Shown here: piece after piece, positions 1-10,376 of the stretch
Layout: each line of letters starts with the position of its first letter
How positions within the stretch are numbered: the first letter of the stretch is position 1
Assembly: GCA_003194525.1 (NCBI GenBank)
Contig: NBIV01000189.1
Location: forward strand, 94,035-158,034
Source of the DNA: Gracilariopsis chorda
Lineage: Eukaryota > Rhodophyta > Florideophyceae > Gracilariales > Gracilariaceae
Length of the DNA stretch: 64,000 nt
Direction of reading: 5' to 3'
Translations under genes and position numbers: made by a program
The notes under the pieces: generated by a model
The model's input: the letters and a program-made list of their open reading frames with translations, nothing else
Database searches by the model: none
Told to the model about the DNA's origin: nothing

Positions 1-19
1 GCATGGAGAGACGAGAAGA

Positions 20-475
20 CAAGTAGAAACGGCCTTCTGCCGTGGCCAGCGCTGCGCGCCGCGTCGTTTCTGTAGCCTTGTTGATTTAGTAGCGTTTGGA
101 GGCTCTCCAAGCACTTTGCTGGTTTGTGCTTGCAATAGCACTCGAAGAACTCCGGGCACTGGGGTACCTAGAGTATCTGGAGCCTTAGGGGTTTGTGTGT
201 AGGTGCCTAAACTGACTGCAGTGCCAGCCAATGAGGGAAATTGCGACACGTTACTTTCTGTGACTGGCTGGCACTGCAGTCATTGTGGGAGTGCCAGCCA
301 CTAAGCAAACTGCTTTGCTGCTGCTGCTGAATGTTTTAAATGGTAGGGAGACGTTGCGCGAAATGAGAGTTTTGCATCCCCTTAGAAGAGCATACAGCGT
401 GGTTTATTGACGCACCGCCTCCATTCAATCAAGAATACTCCCCTCATATGCATGTAAATGATTTTAGTGGAGAGA
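20..475 (-). mobile_element. Non-autonomous Helitron-like unit D
   Basis: A 456-bp unit read on the minus strand. It starts TCTCTCC at 475 and ends CTTG at 20, just after the paired GC hairpins that also close the large Helitrons. It carries the family parts in order: a region near the start that folds on itself, a CAG run, inverted copies of a TGGCACTGCAGT-like motif, and the 3' hairpins. No protein is encoded. The start abuts a CTGG end of another fragment (476), so it is part of a head-to-tail array. Boundaries come from comparison with the other copies in this window. Confidence 0.7.
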
Positions 476-560
476 CCAGTAAAAACGGTCTTTGGCCATG
501 GGCGGCGCTGCACGTCGCGTCGTTTTTGTAGCTCTGTTGATTTAGTAGCGTTCGAAGGCT
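476..560 (-). repeat. Truncated 3' end of a Helitron-like unit
   Basis: On the minus strand this is only the last 85 bp of a unit: the 'aatcaacagagctac' stretch, the GC-rich hairpin pair and the CTGG end. The next unit follows directly with TCTCTCC. The 5' part is missing, so this is a relic onto which unit D was added. Confidence 0.6.
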
Positions 561-1080
561 CAAGTAAAAGCGGCCCTCGGCCACGGGCGGCACTGCACGG
601 CGCTGAATAGGGGTGCTTTTGGGGGATGGGCAGGCCAGTTCTGCTCGCTATCGCTCGCAAATGGCGTGCAAAATAATGAGAGCTGCGGCGTGGAGAGTGA
701 ATATGGAATAGAGTTGCAATTGAGCGCCCGCGCGTTTGTGAGTCGCTGGCACTGCAGTTGTCTGTGTAGAGTACAGTAGATTGTAATTGCCTGGCACTGC
801 CAAAATGATTGCAGTGCCAGCCACTGTGCAGCAGTGTGCCGTGCACTGCTGCACTGCCAGCCATTTAATATCTGCGGCAGTCAATATACAGCAGCAGCCG
901 ATGAGCTCTGAGCTTTGCTGCTGTTGCTGCTGTTGAATGTTTTAAATGGTAGGTAGGCGCTGCGCCGAATGGGAGTTTTGCATTCGCCTAGAGAGGCATA
1001 CAGGGCGGTTTATTGACGCACTGCCTACATTCAATCAAGAACACCCCCCTCATACGCATGTAAATGATTATAGTGGAGAA
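561..1080 (-). mobile_element. Non-autonomous Helitron-like unit C
   Basis: About 520 bp on the minus strand, starting TTCTCCAC near 1080 and ending CTTG at 561. It contains the fold-back start, the CAG run, several copies of the TGGCTGGCACTGCAG motif in both orientations, and the terminal hairpins, the last of them degraded. No coding potential is seen. Confidence 0.6.
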
Positions 1081-1681
1081 AAAAGTAGAGGCGGCCTTCG
1101 GCCACGTGCAGCGCTGCACGCAGGTGAATAAGAATGACTTTGGGAGATCTGTAGGCCGTATCGGCCGCGGGCGCCGCTGTGCCCCGTTCAATAGGTTTGA
1201 CATTGGGGGATCTGCAGACCACTTCTGCTTGATATCGCCCACAAACGGCCTGCAAACCCATGAGGGCCGCGGCACCGAGAGTGAATATCGAATATAGTTG
1301 CAAATGAGTGCCCACGCGTTGGTGAGTGGTTGGCACTGCAGTTCTCTGTGTAGATTACAGTAATTTGTATTTGGCTGGCACTTAAAAGATGACTGCAGTG
1401 CCAGACACTGTGCAGCGGTGTGGCTGGCACTGTTGCACTGCCAGCCACTTAGCAGCTGCGGCAGTCAACATGCAGCAGCAGCCAATGAGCTCTGAGCTTT
1501 GCTGCTGCTGCTGCTCCTCCTCCTCCTGAATTTTTTAATTGGCGGGGAGGCTTTGCGCCAAAGTGGAAATTCCATGCACGGAAGGGGGCGTGGAAGGGGA
1601 TTTTTTGGCGCAACTCCTCCCGTCAATCAAGAACACCCCCTTCACACATGAGCAAATCATTAGGAGTGGGCGGTGTTGATA
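1081..1681 (-). mobile_element. Non-autonomous Helitron-like unit B
   Basis: A longer, more diverged unit that begins ATATCAACACC near 1680 on the minus strand and ends near 1081. Its middle ('cattggctgctgctgcatg' and following) matches the unit at 30912-31442, so it belongs to that subtype. About 24 bp of unrelated sequence separates it from the 3' end of the large Helitron at 1705. Confidence 0.6.
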
Positions 1682-1852
1682 TGAGAAAAATTTGAGAAGA
1701 ATGACAAGAAGAAGCGGCCTTTGGCCGCCGGCGGCGTTGCGCACCGCGGTGGAGGAGTGATAAACAGCGGTGAGAAGAAAAGAAGGGTGGAGAGATCAAA
1801 AGCAGAAAAGCAATTAGTTTAGTTCAATGAATGAAGAACGCAAGAAATATGA

Positions 1853-2334
1853 TTATGGTTGTGGAGAGATGCAGAACTGAATGGCTTCAGGCAGTACTGG
1901 GTTGGCGATGGGCACAGGCATGGGCTGAACTGTGTGCACATTTGCGGATGTGAATTGCCGGTCATTCAGGAGCAGCGCATGGTCGTTCTTTCGAACGTGC
2001 GACAATGCGACATACAATTGACCGGCGCAGAAGAAGTTGGATCGCACATCCACAAACAAGCCATCCAACGTCTTTCCCTGTTTTTTGTGAACGGTAACTG
2101 CAAACTGGAGACGAATGGGCAATTGCCTTCGAATCATGCGAATGTCTGCGAGAGAAACTCGAAATCGATACGATGCAGGAGCTGTCGTTCCAGAACCTGT
2201 CCGTTCTCGTCGGATCGAGCCACCTGCATCGTAAACTGATCGACACGCACTACTCCGAAATGCTTTCCGTTGACCACAGTGGGATGCAGCACGTTCCGAA
2301 TTACCACAACTGGCACACCAATCTTCAAATCCAA
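1853..2334 (-). pseudogene. Helitron 1: C-terminal PIF1-like helicase motifs
   Basis: Two overlapping frames (2334-2134 and 2137-1853) cover the end of the helicase. The first has 'DLKIGVPVVVIRNV', the segment before the last motifs. The second has 'TVHKKQGKTLDG' (the PIF1/RecD motif usually read T.HKSQG.TL) and 'GQLYVALSHVRK' (motif VI, normally YVALSRV). A small indel near 2137 splits them; the same place in copy 2 is open apart from a TAG. Motif VI has His where copy 2 has Arg, and that Arg normally contacts ATP. Non-functional remnant. Confidence 0.8.
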
Positions 2335-2409
2335 GTTATGGGGTGGTACTTCAATAGGTGCATACTGATATGCAAACTCGGGAACAAAGGTATTGGTGAA
2401 GTTATGCTC

Positions 2410-3440
2410 TCAGTTCTTTACACCGTCAGGTTGTATCGTCGTAGCTGACGGAAGAGTGACGCCTTCACAAGGAAACAGATCGAGTGCTGCCGCATTGTCT
2501 TCATCGACCAACTGGTTTTTGGACGCAATGAGCATTTTGCTGAGATCCATATCCTCCTTGCGCCGTGTTGTGAGCCACTTCCACAGGAATGGTAGGCGCT
2601 TTGCATGCAACCGGTATATTTGAGTGGTAGTTGAGCGTTGTGCGATATTGTGTTGCGTGAAATGGAACGTAATAGCGACGCAAGTGCCGTATCATTGGCT
2701 TGGCGTACTTTTTTGGTGAGATAAAGCACTTGAACCGACCACAATGTCCACAGATCACTCTTCCACGGCAATTCGTTGAGAATGTTTGTGTAAACTCGTC
2801 TCACATTTCCACTTTGCTCGGCCTCCATGTACACCTGCGGAACCACTGGAAGCAGCTGGGAGTAGTTGCCGGATAGAACGATGGTCAAGCCCACAAACGG
2901 GGGCGGGTTTTCCAATCCACTGCAGCAAAGATCTTTGAACAACGCATCCATGAGCTCGAAGAGCTTTCGTAAGAGCATGTACGCCTCATCCAAGACGAGC
3001 AGTTGTATTTGGTGCAGCAGTTCTGCACGTTGAGATCGGGGACAGTACTTTGACAAACTGGCTGTAGTGCTGCTTGTACTGTCCTTGTCAGCTACACCCA
3101 GTCCGAGCAGGGTATGTAAAGTGCGGCCATCTTCGTACAACGATGCTGCAATGCCTGTTATAGCAACCATCTCGGCGAGTATTACTTCCGACTCAGCGAT
3201 ATCACGAAGGAGGTTAAGGACGTATGTCTTTCCGGTTCCTGCAGATACTTGCACAAAAAACCCGTTTCCAAGACTGCTTTTTCGCCCCCACAGCGACTGC
3301 CGTTGTTGCAATGCGGCAATGATGGTGTCAATGACTTGTCTTTGGCGAGGTTTTAAGGTGGCGTACTTTGACTGCAGAGTTGATAAATTTGGCACCACTC
3401 GCGCGTCTCGAGTTGTTGTAGCTCGATTCGTTTCAGTCAA
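2410..3440 (-). pseudogene. Helitron 1: PIF1-like helicase, ATPase half
   Basis: ORF 3440-2418 contains Walker A as VSAGTGKT (plus coordinates 3225-3248), Walker B as LVLDEAYML, and motif III as LSGNYSQLLP. Copy 2 has GSAVTGKT, LDEASML and LSGDYSQLLP at these places. The first Walker A glycine is replaced by Val and the Asp of motif III by Asn. Near 2615 the frame shifts; the true continuation ('KWLTTRRKEDMDLSKML') lies in the 2610-2410 frame. The helicase would unwind DNA during rolling-circle transposition, but this copy is dead. Confidence 0.8.
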
Positions 3441-3442
3441 TA

Positions 3443-4108
3443 CTACATGGTCCTAATGTTGGTGGTGTGAGAAGAAGCTGTGATCGCGAAGCAGTCATCC
3501 TCCGTGCCAGTCTGAGATCTCCACCACACCTCGATACATCTCTTGCTTTCGTTACTGGTAATCTTCTGTATGTATGTCGCTACAAAGTGCCTCCCAGTTT
3601 TCGACCGCCATTTTCTCTGGGTCTGCGCCTTGTTGGTATAGTGTGACAACCAGACGTCATAGCTTGGAGGGTGTGCTGTAGATCTGCACTGCTTCTTGAA
3701 ATGCAATATCAAACTCGGATCCATCTGCGAGCAGTCCGCTTACAATCGCAGTTTCACGATACGTTCCATAATGCTTTCCGTTGAACGTCCTTGCATCTTC
3801 ATAAGAGCTCGAGCCGTGACTCATGAGCAACAAGCGCAGAGCAAAGAGCTGAATGACAGACGGTGAAACACCTCTGATCCTTGCGACGCACTGCTCGTCT
3901 TCCATGCGCTGTACCACGTATATGGGCGGATCGCAGTCGTCTGTGGGCACCTGAGTGCTGTCTCTGTCGTATTGATTAAGCACGCGGGCAGGAAGCGTGC
4001 GATAAAATCGCACTTTTTCAAAGTACGAAAGGTAGTCGAGTTTCGCGTAAGCTTCGGGCTTTGCAAAGTTTCTCTTCAGTGCAGACGGTTTTGATGCAGA
4101 AAGGAGCT
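3443..4108 (-). pseudogene. Helitron 1: linker between Rep and helicase
   Basis: Minus-strand frames 4066-3821, 4013-3657 and 3724-3443 each match part of the continuous copy 2 frame ('RTLPARVLNQYD', 'VARIRGVSPS', 'EDARTFNGKHYGTYRETA'). The segment is therefore broken by at least two frameshifts. At its start, CAG of copy 2 is TAG here (near 4109). In Helitrons this stretch joins the nuclease to the helicase and has no catalytic motif. Confidence 0.7.
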
Positions 4109-4832
4109 AGTTTGGACCTCTCAGCAGAAATGTGCGCTCTCTTTCCCAGTGAATGACCAGTTGCTTTACTTTAGGTACAAGGTGAACATGGCGAGACTCA
4201 AATATTCTCCAAGCTGCGTTGACGGCGCCCATCACACGCGCTTGCATGTATGCAAGAATGTCGTTCTGCGCCTACGGCTCCTGATGCTGCTCGTTCTGCG
4301 TACCTGTGTCATTAGCACCGGTTACATTGAGCACCACCCTTTGAGATTTGTGCTTTTCAAATGCATACTTCATCAGATAGGCCACTATGCCCACTGCTTG
4401 CGTGCGTCCTATGTTGATATGGGAGCGGTACTTCTTGGTCAGAGTTGGGTTGTACGGCACAATCTTGAGGTCTTTTTGGCGTCTTCTGCGGTATATCACG
4501 CGATTCGTGCCTTCTTCAATGTACGTCTCCGGCACAATCATGTTGCTGTCGTATACAAACTTGCACCGCCCAGCACGATTCCGGCAATAGGAGGGGTGAC
4601 GGTGCCTGTGCATGGAACGAATGAGGGCACGCAATGGGTGTTCTTCACTGGGAAGGGGCAGTTCTGCACGAATCAGCTCGTCGATCACCTCAACGTCCTC
4701 AATGACACCCCCTTCAAGCCACACGAACATATGGTGATGAGGCACATTGTGTTCTTGAAACTCAAGCTTTGATGCAAGCCCCAAGCACTTCATTCCAAAG
4801 ATGTGCTCCGAGTTCTTGTCCAAGTCCTTCAT
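4109..4832 (-). pseudogene. Helitron 1: Rep nuclease, HUH and two-tyrosine motifs
   Basis: This segment carries 'VPHHHMFVWLE', the metal-binding HUH motif, and 'YLMKYAFEK', matching the Y-x-x-K-Y-x-x-K catalytic tyrosine motif of Helitron Rep proteins. Rep nicks one strand and stays joined to its 5' end through a tyrosine. The frame is open from 4832 to a TAG near 4272 (after 'EQHQEP') and then continues in frame to about 4109. In copy 2 the position of this TAG is an open codon. The HUH and tyrosine motifs look intact, but the reading frame around them is not. Confidence 0.8.
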
Positions 4833-4853
4833 GAAGTTATTGGTGTACTCGTT

Positions 4854-5255
4854 TTACACCCTTGAAATCAGATCCGGTCGGTCAAGTGGTTGAGGGTGGT
4901 TACTCTGTACCGTAAATGCGCCACCATTGGTGGTGTCCATCCCAAAGCGCTGGATGTCCTCTCGCCAGATGTTCATGGTGATTGTAATGAACAGGGATGG
5001 CGTTCCTCTCCGTGCCAAGATGGCTTGTACATCCATGCGCTTGTTCTTCCAGTATGCTGCCGGGTTGACCGAGTCATCGAGCAGAAAGATGCGTCCCATT
5101 TGCGCGAACTGGGACTGTGGCACGTCACCGGTTTGCTGTTGTGCTTGCTGCATTTCTTGCTCTTGTACAATGCGTGCCCGTTGTTCTCTTTTCAATAAAC
5201 GCAGTCGCATGTCCTCAATGTTTGTGTGGGTGCGAAGCATCCAAATCTGCATCAA
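4854..5255 (-). pseudogene. Helitron 1: N-terminal part of Rep domain
   Basis: An open stretch of 133 codons with 'MGRIFLLDDSVN' and 'SLFITITMN', which correspond to the conserved start of the Helitron Rep domain (usually ...P.LFiT.T.Np). It ends at a TAA after 'LISRV' and follows an in-frame TGA at 5334. Both stops also occur at the same codons in Helitron copy 2. Between the stops the sequence is conserved and in frame with its neighbours. Confidence 0.75.
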
Positions 5256-5333
5256 CGGTCCACTATTTGGAAGGATGTTGTCTGAGTACAGTCGTCTCTT
5301 CGCGTTCTCAGCCCAGGTGAGCTTTCGGAGCTT

Positions 5334-7272
5334 TCATTCGTTGACGCTGAGATCTGAACTTTGATGTATGGAGTTTGTTGCCTCCAGAAACACACCGATG
5401 TCAAACGGTTCGTGCCGGTCGCCGTATGGGTATAGCAGAGGGAAAGTGCCTTTCTCTGCCATTTTGTATGCCAGTTTTAGAAAGCGGTACGGCCTTGGCG
5501 CATTGTTTGCGGCATTCAAAGTCGCCCTCTCTCCAGAATTAGTAGCAGCAGCAGCTATCACTACGGCGTGCTCTTCTGTTACGGTTTCTTCGACCAAGCG
5601 CGGTACTTGAGACTCCACTCGGTACAGGCCAGTCAGATTCACGACGAGCGTTCTCATCATTACTGGCCCCCCACCAGGAGCAGCTTCAGGGAGAGGGCCA
5701 ACACCTGCGTGAGGATCACTGACTGTGGCATTTCGGGTTCCTTCGTATCCGTGTACAACTTCTTGCTCTTCTGCTGCCTGCATGCTGATATCGACGGCGG
5801 TCTCTGCATTTTTTTTTTGTTGTTGCGTGCTATGCATGGATCGGTACCGCTCGCACACCACATCTGGCTTCGGCTGGATCACATCGTACAACTTGGGTAC
5901 GATGTCTCTTACGTTGATGTCCTGAATGAATGCACGCAAATTGGAACGCGCATAATGAGAGGGATCCAAGGAAGGCGGACCGGTACCCCACAGAAAGCTG
6001 TAGCGCATGTTGTTCTGGTTCTGCGTGGGCAGAGCGCGAGCTGCGTTGCCCTCAATTCTAAGAAAGAAGGGACCACCTCCGGTCACATATGACATGTCCA
6101 TGAACGCTTGCATCGTCGCGAAGAGCATATTCAAGTTGAGGAAATGGCTTTGAAAGGCTCTCAGACTATAAGGACTGCTAACCTTACTGCTATGCCTTCT
6201 GCGGAACGTGACACCCCATCCTGACATTCTTTTCATTCCACAGCACACTCCAGGGGTCTCTTTGCCAAGCCAAACACAACCGCAATACTTGCAGCTATGA
6301 AGTTTCAGTATCCAGTCCGCGTACGGGCAGGCGAAGAGCGTGTGTGAGTGTTCGCCGCATCTTCCGCATCGCCTTTGAACTGCATTGAGAAGCGTCTCAA
6401 ACTCCGGCACGCTTGCACGGGTGGCCGGATTATTCCTCGCCAGAGCTGCCACGGAATCCCACGCATAGTGCACGGGATAGAGTCCTCGATCGAGACGCCC
6501 AGAATAGTGCATGACCGTCGTATGAAACTGTTGCTGTGGCTGGTGCTGCGGCTGGTGTGAGACAGCTAGTGTAATCTCATCCTCTTCCAACTCCCTCGGA
6601 ATGGGCATCTGTTGTTCTTCCTGTTCAGCTTGTCGCAGCGCAAGCTGCGTCGGCGGGTGTGAGGGAGCCGGGGTGATCTCATCCGCTTCCACTTCCATCG
6701 GGACCGGCATCGTTTCTTCCTCTTGTTCAGCTTGCGGCAGAGCAGGCTGCTGTGGCGGCAGTGGCTGTGAAGGAGCACGAATGATCTCATTCTCTTTCAA
6801 TTCAATGGCAACGAACATCTGTTCTGCAGGCATCAGTGGGAGAGGGGGTGGCATCTAAGGCGGTGGAATGTGACTTGGAAGGCCTCTCATAAACTCCATA
6901 AATTCAGGGATTGGGCGCGAAGTTGGTGGACCTGTGGTAACGGACCCACTGGCTCCAGCGGCGCTTGTGCTATCTGCATCTGCAACCGAAGTAGGTGCAA
7001 GAGTATTTTTGTCTTCTTCTACCGCTGGAACAATAGGTCCTTGAACGTGCGCTCCGCTCTCATGTACTCCCAACTCATCTGGAGCTGGAGGAGCTGGTAC
7101 TCTTCGGGGTCTTCCAGTTCTTGCCCGTGCTCCACCACTGCCGACAGGACGACCACCAGCGTTTTCCCTTGCACCGCCTGCCTTCAACCTGGCTCCCCCA
7201 GAACTGTCTCTGACACCTCCCGAGATAGATCGGACCCCACCAGAGTTCGGAAGTTACCTTCCTCTCGTCATT
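5334..7272 (-). pseudogene. Helitron 1: N-terminal region with zinc-binding motifs
   Basis: The ATG at 7272 is matched by the copy 2 start, but codon 6 is TAA here. A second stop (TAG) lies near 6855, where copy 2 has CCG. Downstream the frame is open to 5334 (506 codons). Visible parts are Pro/Glu-rich repeats ending in PAPS, a CX2CX4HX4C zinc knuckle ('CGRCGEHSHTLFAC'), a second Cys cluster ('CKYCGCVWLGK' to 'GVCCG') and 'FPLLYPYGD', a block typical of the Helitron helicase-like N-terminal domain. The frame ends 'LSVNE' followed by TGA, exactly as in copy 2. Confidence 0.8.
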
Positions 7273-7436
7273 TTAATATACCAAGAAAAGAAAAAAACAT
7301 TTCTATTTCTTAACCGTTAAAGAATTTGCCAGAGCTCCAGAATAAGTTCCAATATAACACAAAGTTGAAAGTGAAAAACTGGTTGGAGTTTGTTGCGTTG
7401 CACCCATCGGGCCTAGTTGCATGAGCAATTAAAAAA

Positions 7437-7880
7437 TTGCTGCAAGTCTTATATTTACCAGATGCAGTCGTGCGCAGCACAGGGACTCTCGACACACTCC
7501 TGTTGGATTATGACGAGCGGAGTGTGCCCAGCTGGTTTTCAAGCCGTTTGATGTTTAAGCCGCGTCTGGTTGTAAGGATTAGTCTGCCTTTACTGAAACA
7601 CCAAAGTGGGGTTTCCTGCCCCAAGAGGTACGACACGGCGTCCGCCCCGGATCCTGAACAGCAAGCTGGTATTAGGTCCGGGAAACCCTCAGACTTCCTG
7701 ATCGCCTTCAACCGACCATTATACTACAGAGGAGCGCCTGACCTTTCCCAGATCAGTGGTACTCAGTGGGTTATTCTTGTGGCGACCTGCATACGAGCTC
7801 GGCCTTGCCCAGGTCTCAGGCCAGCAATAGTGCCCAAAGTAGCAAAAAGATTACGACACTGCGCTACTGGCCAAGCCTGA
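7437..7880 (+). other. Antisense ORF in Helitron 1 leader (147 codons)
   Basis: An ORF running opposite to the Helitron genes, inside the leader between the 5' terminus and the Rep start. Its first 109 codons have an equally open counterpart in copy 2 (24374-24703, minus), with shared blocks such as 'RSTGTLDTLLLDYD', 'QQAGIRSGKPSDFLIA' and 'RGAPDLSQI'. I recognise no domain. Many amino-acid changes separate the two copies, so protein selection is not evident. The alternative is a conserved structured leader whose reverse strand happens to be open. Confidence 0.35.
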
Positions 7881-7926
7881 TTGGAATGCTAAATAATGGT
7901 TAGGGTCAGCAAGCGAGATGCGTTTG

Positions 7927-8011
7927 GCACTGCTCCAGTGCAGTATATACGTCTGTTGCAGGCATGTCTGCAATGAATGAAACTTCAGTATACACTGCAC
8001 TGGCGCAGTGC
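7927..8011. repeat. Long hairpin in Helitron 1 leader
   Basis: Arms of 24 bp (7927-7950 and 7988-8011, GCACTG...GTATAC and its complement) with few mismatches. The spacer contains a second short inverted pair (TTGCAG/CTGCAA). The same structure is present in Helitron copy 2 at 24133-24213, so it is a conserved part of the element. Confidence 0.7.
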
Positions 8012-8312
8012 AACTTGCCACGTGTCGGAATAAACAGCCGGGATTAGCTGTTGAGTGGTTGGAACTACAATTTGATTGTATTGCAAGCCATTCAGCAGCC
8101 ATTGCACAGTCAACATGCAGCAGCAGCAGCTAATAAACTGAACGCTTTGCTGTTGCTGCTGACTGTTTTTAATGGTAGGGAGGCGTTGCGTCAAATGGGC
8201 GTTTTGCATGCGCAAACGGGGGCATGCAAGCGATTTCGTGGCGCAACGCCTCCCATCAGTCGACAACACCCCCCTCATACATAAGCATATCATTAAAAGT
8301 GGGGTGTTAAGA

Positions 8313-8770
8313 AAAGTGGAATGGGCCTTCGGCCATGGGCGGTGCTGCACGCTGCGTTGTTTTTGTAGCTTTGTTGATTTAGTAGCGTCCGGAGGCTTTC
8401 CGAGCACTTGGCGGGTTTGCGCTCGCAATAGCGCTCGTAGAACCCCGGGTCCCGCGGCGCCTAGAGTATCTGGAGCCGTAGGGGTTTGTCTGTAGGTGCC
8501 TGAATTGACTGCAGTGCCAGCCAATGAGGGGAAATTGCGACACATTGCTTTCTGTAACTGGCTGGCACTGCAGTCATTATGGGAGTGCCAGCCACTAAGA
8601 AAACTGCTTTGCTGCTGCTGCTGCTGCTGAATTTTTTAAATGGTAGGGAGGCGTTGCCCCAAATGAGAGCTTGGCATGCGCTTTGAGGAGCATACAGGGT
8701 GGTTTATTGACCAATTGCCTCCATTCAACTAATAACACCCCCTCATACGCCTGTAAATGTGTGAGTGTCA
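8313..8770 (-). mobile_element. Non-autonomous Helitron-like unit A
   Basis: A unit of about 458 bp on the minus strand with the usual parts (GGAGGCGTTGC-type palindrome, CAG run, TGGCACTGCAGT inverted motifs, terminal hairpins). Its 3' end (CCACTTT at 8313) abuts the Helitron 1 start TCTTAACACC directly. The 5' edge is diverged, so 8770 is approximate. Confidence 0.6.
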
Positions 8771-9550
8771 TGTTGCACGATTTCATGACACTGGACGATG
8801 ACAGTCCTCTTTGTACCCTTATTTGCTGGAGAGTAAATCAAAAATATATTCGTAGCTTAAGAGTACCAGCACAGGCGTGCAATTAAAATGTAGTAAGTAG
8901 GCACAAAATGCGACAAAGAACCAAGATGCGAGGTAAAAAGGAAACCCGGTAGTGATCGTACAACACAACGAGCGAAAAAGCCCCGTATGATGTAGCAAAG
9001 AGACTATACCAGCGGATAACCTACGCGATTAAAACCTTAGATCTAGCTTAATGCTGATGATCAGTCCTAGTAAAGCGCAATAGCCTGCACGCACGACCAA
9101 AACCTTAGGTCTACTGCGCGGCCGAAGTGCACTGTGCGACACAAGACGAGCCCAAACAAGGGCAGTGTAGTACAAGCACGTAGGAAGATGCGGGAGACCG
9201 AGCTGCAACACATAAAGGTGTGAGTGGTGAAGAATTTGGTTGATAGCAGAGAGGAGCAGACTCCTCTAAGAAAAGGTGGGGGTTCCGAAAGAGAGAAGAA
9301 GTGGTTTGGCCCGATTTGGCTTCGAGGCCACCGAACTCGGGCTTTTATAGACAATTGTTCTATTTGCATACTTCCTAGTTCTGCATAATACGTCTAGGTA
9401 GTAACCCATGATAACCTGTTATGGGACCCATCTTTTCCATGACGGATCAGCTTGGCAAAGGTATTATACCTCTTAGGATATTTTTTTGTCTATATAATAT
9501 TTTGTGAGAGCACCAAATAATTCCAGCAACATTGTCCCAACCACCTAATC
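8771..9550. other. No gene recognised
   Basis: Unique-looking sequence without a convincing ORF or element end. There is a near-repeat of ACCTTAG(A/G)TCTA about 70 bp apart (around 9036 and 9106) and a short bulged hairpin around 9404-9424. It may be an old LTR or intergenic DNA; I cannot decide. Confidence 0.4.
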
Positions 9551-10053
9551 ATGCTCAGCCCTTACGAAACCGTTCTCATTCGACAACTTTCTGATGACTC
9601 TAGCTATCCCATCACTTTATTTCATATAACCAATTCGTGAAGATAGAAGCTGATAAGGGAGTCGAAGAAGATGAACAGACGGGCGCGAGAACACTAACAG
9701 CTACCACACAGGACGCCTTGGAATGGTTTATACACGTCGAAGGATTCGGGTGGTCCAAAGATCTACTTCTAGAACTCAAGGAAACACTCCGCTGCATATC
9801 CGAGAACGAAACTACTATTGCGGCCGAGGCCACCAGGGTTAATCATATGATTGGCCGGATACCAAGCTTTTACGTGCGTGGAATGTTTCATGGCATGATA
9901 TTTTCAGCCAACTGTCATGCCCTGCGAAACTTTTTGCCTATTAATTCCATGCTTATGATGATAGATGCTCGGTTGAACAAGAAAAACTCTTGTTCAAGCG
10001 CTGATGTAATGCTATATTTTGCTAGTACCATACTGCCGCGATTCAGAGGTTGA
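9551..10053 (+). pseudogene. Unrecognised ORF with one apparent frameshift
   Basis: An ATG at 9551 opens 29 codons ('MLSPYETVLIRQLSDDSSY') that stop at 9640. Overlapping it in another frame is an open stretch from 9604 to 10053 that has no early ATG and includes 'EDEQTGARTLTATTQD' and 'RIPSFYVRGMFHGM'. The composition looks protein-like (acidic start, then mixed hydrophobic), so a single gene split by an indel, or an unrecognised short intron, is plausible. I recognise no family and no catalytic motif. Confidence 0.35.
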
Positions 10054-10346
10054 TGATTCGCAACGAGGGAGATGCAGCAGTAGTTTGTGGTGAATAGAAA
10101 AATTCACGGAGAAACAGCTGCGGCAAGCAGTGATCAGTGGCGGTAGCAGGAGTGACGGGAGCGGCCGGTAGCAACGGCGGTGGGTGCTTGTGCGGCGGCG
10201 AGGCACGGTGGTGGTGTGCAGCGGCGGCGCACGGACAAGCGGGCGGCATGCATACTTGTGCGTGAGTATGCCCTTGCCATGATGGCAGAGCATGTAAATT
10301 TTGGATGCATGCCCTGCCATGATGGCAAATACCTACGTCCACGTTC
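10054..10346. other. GC-rich stretch with repeated short palindrome
   Basis: A purine- and CGG-rich stretch without a supported gene. The imperfect palindrome TGCCATGATGGCA occurs twice, 10275-10287 and 10315-10327, 40 bp apart, each preceded by C-rich bases. It may be a binding-site pair or a transposon remnant. Confidence 0.4.
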
Positions 10347-10376
10347 ACAAAATGCTTAAAAGTGGGGTGTTGAGAT
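10347..10376 (-). repeat. Solitary Helitron 5'-end fragment
   Basis: On the minus strand the sequence reads TATCTCAACACCCCAC and continues with an AT-rich stretch like the start of the Helitron units. The matching downstream palindrome is absent, so only about 30 bp of a 5' terminus remain. Confidence 0.5.

Larger units (their letters stand above)
1705..8312 (-). mobile_element. Helitron, copy 1 (broken autonomous element)
   Basis: A 6.6-kb rolling-circle transposon on the minus strand. The 5' end TCTTAACACC is at 8312; the 3' end, two GC hairpins followed by CTTG, is at 1705. It encodes, in order, a basic Gly-rich and Pro/Glu-rich N-terminal region with zinc-binding cysteines, a Rep nuclease with HUH and two-tyrosine motifs, and a PIF1-like helicase. 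It is collinear with the plus-strand copy at 23744-30447 but carries both stops and frameshifts, so it cannot make the protein. Helitron termini are classically TC...CTRR; CTTG deviates slightly. The ends are supported because they recur at tandem junctions elsewhere in the window. Confidence 0.85.

Noticed and set aside
4149-4772. 207-codon plus-strand ORF, and similar long ORFs opposite Rep and gag
   Set aside because: They are complements of well-supported Helitron or gypsy coding sequence without their own motifs.
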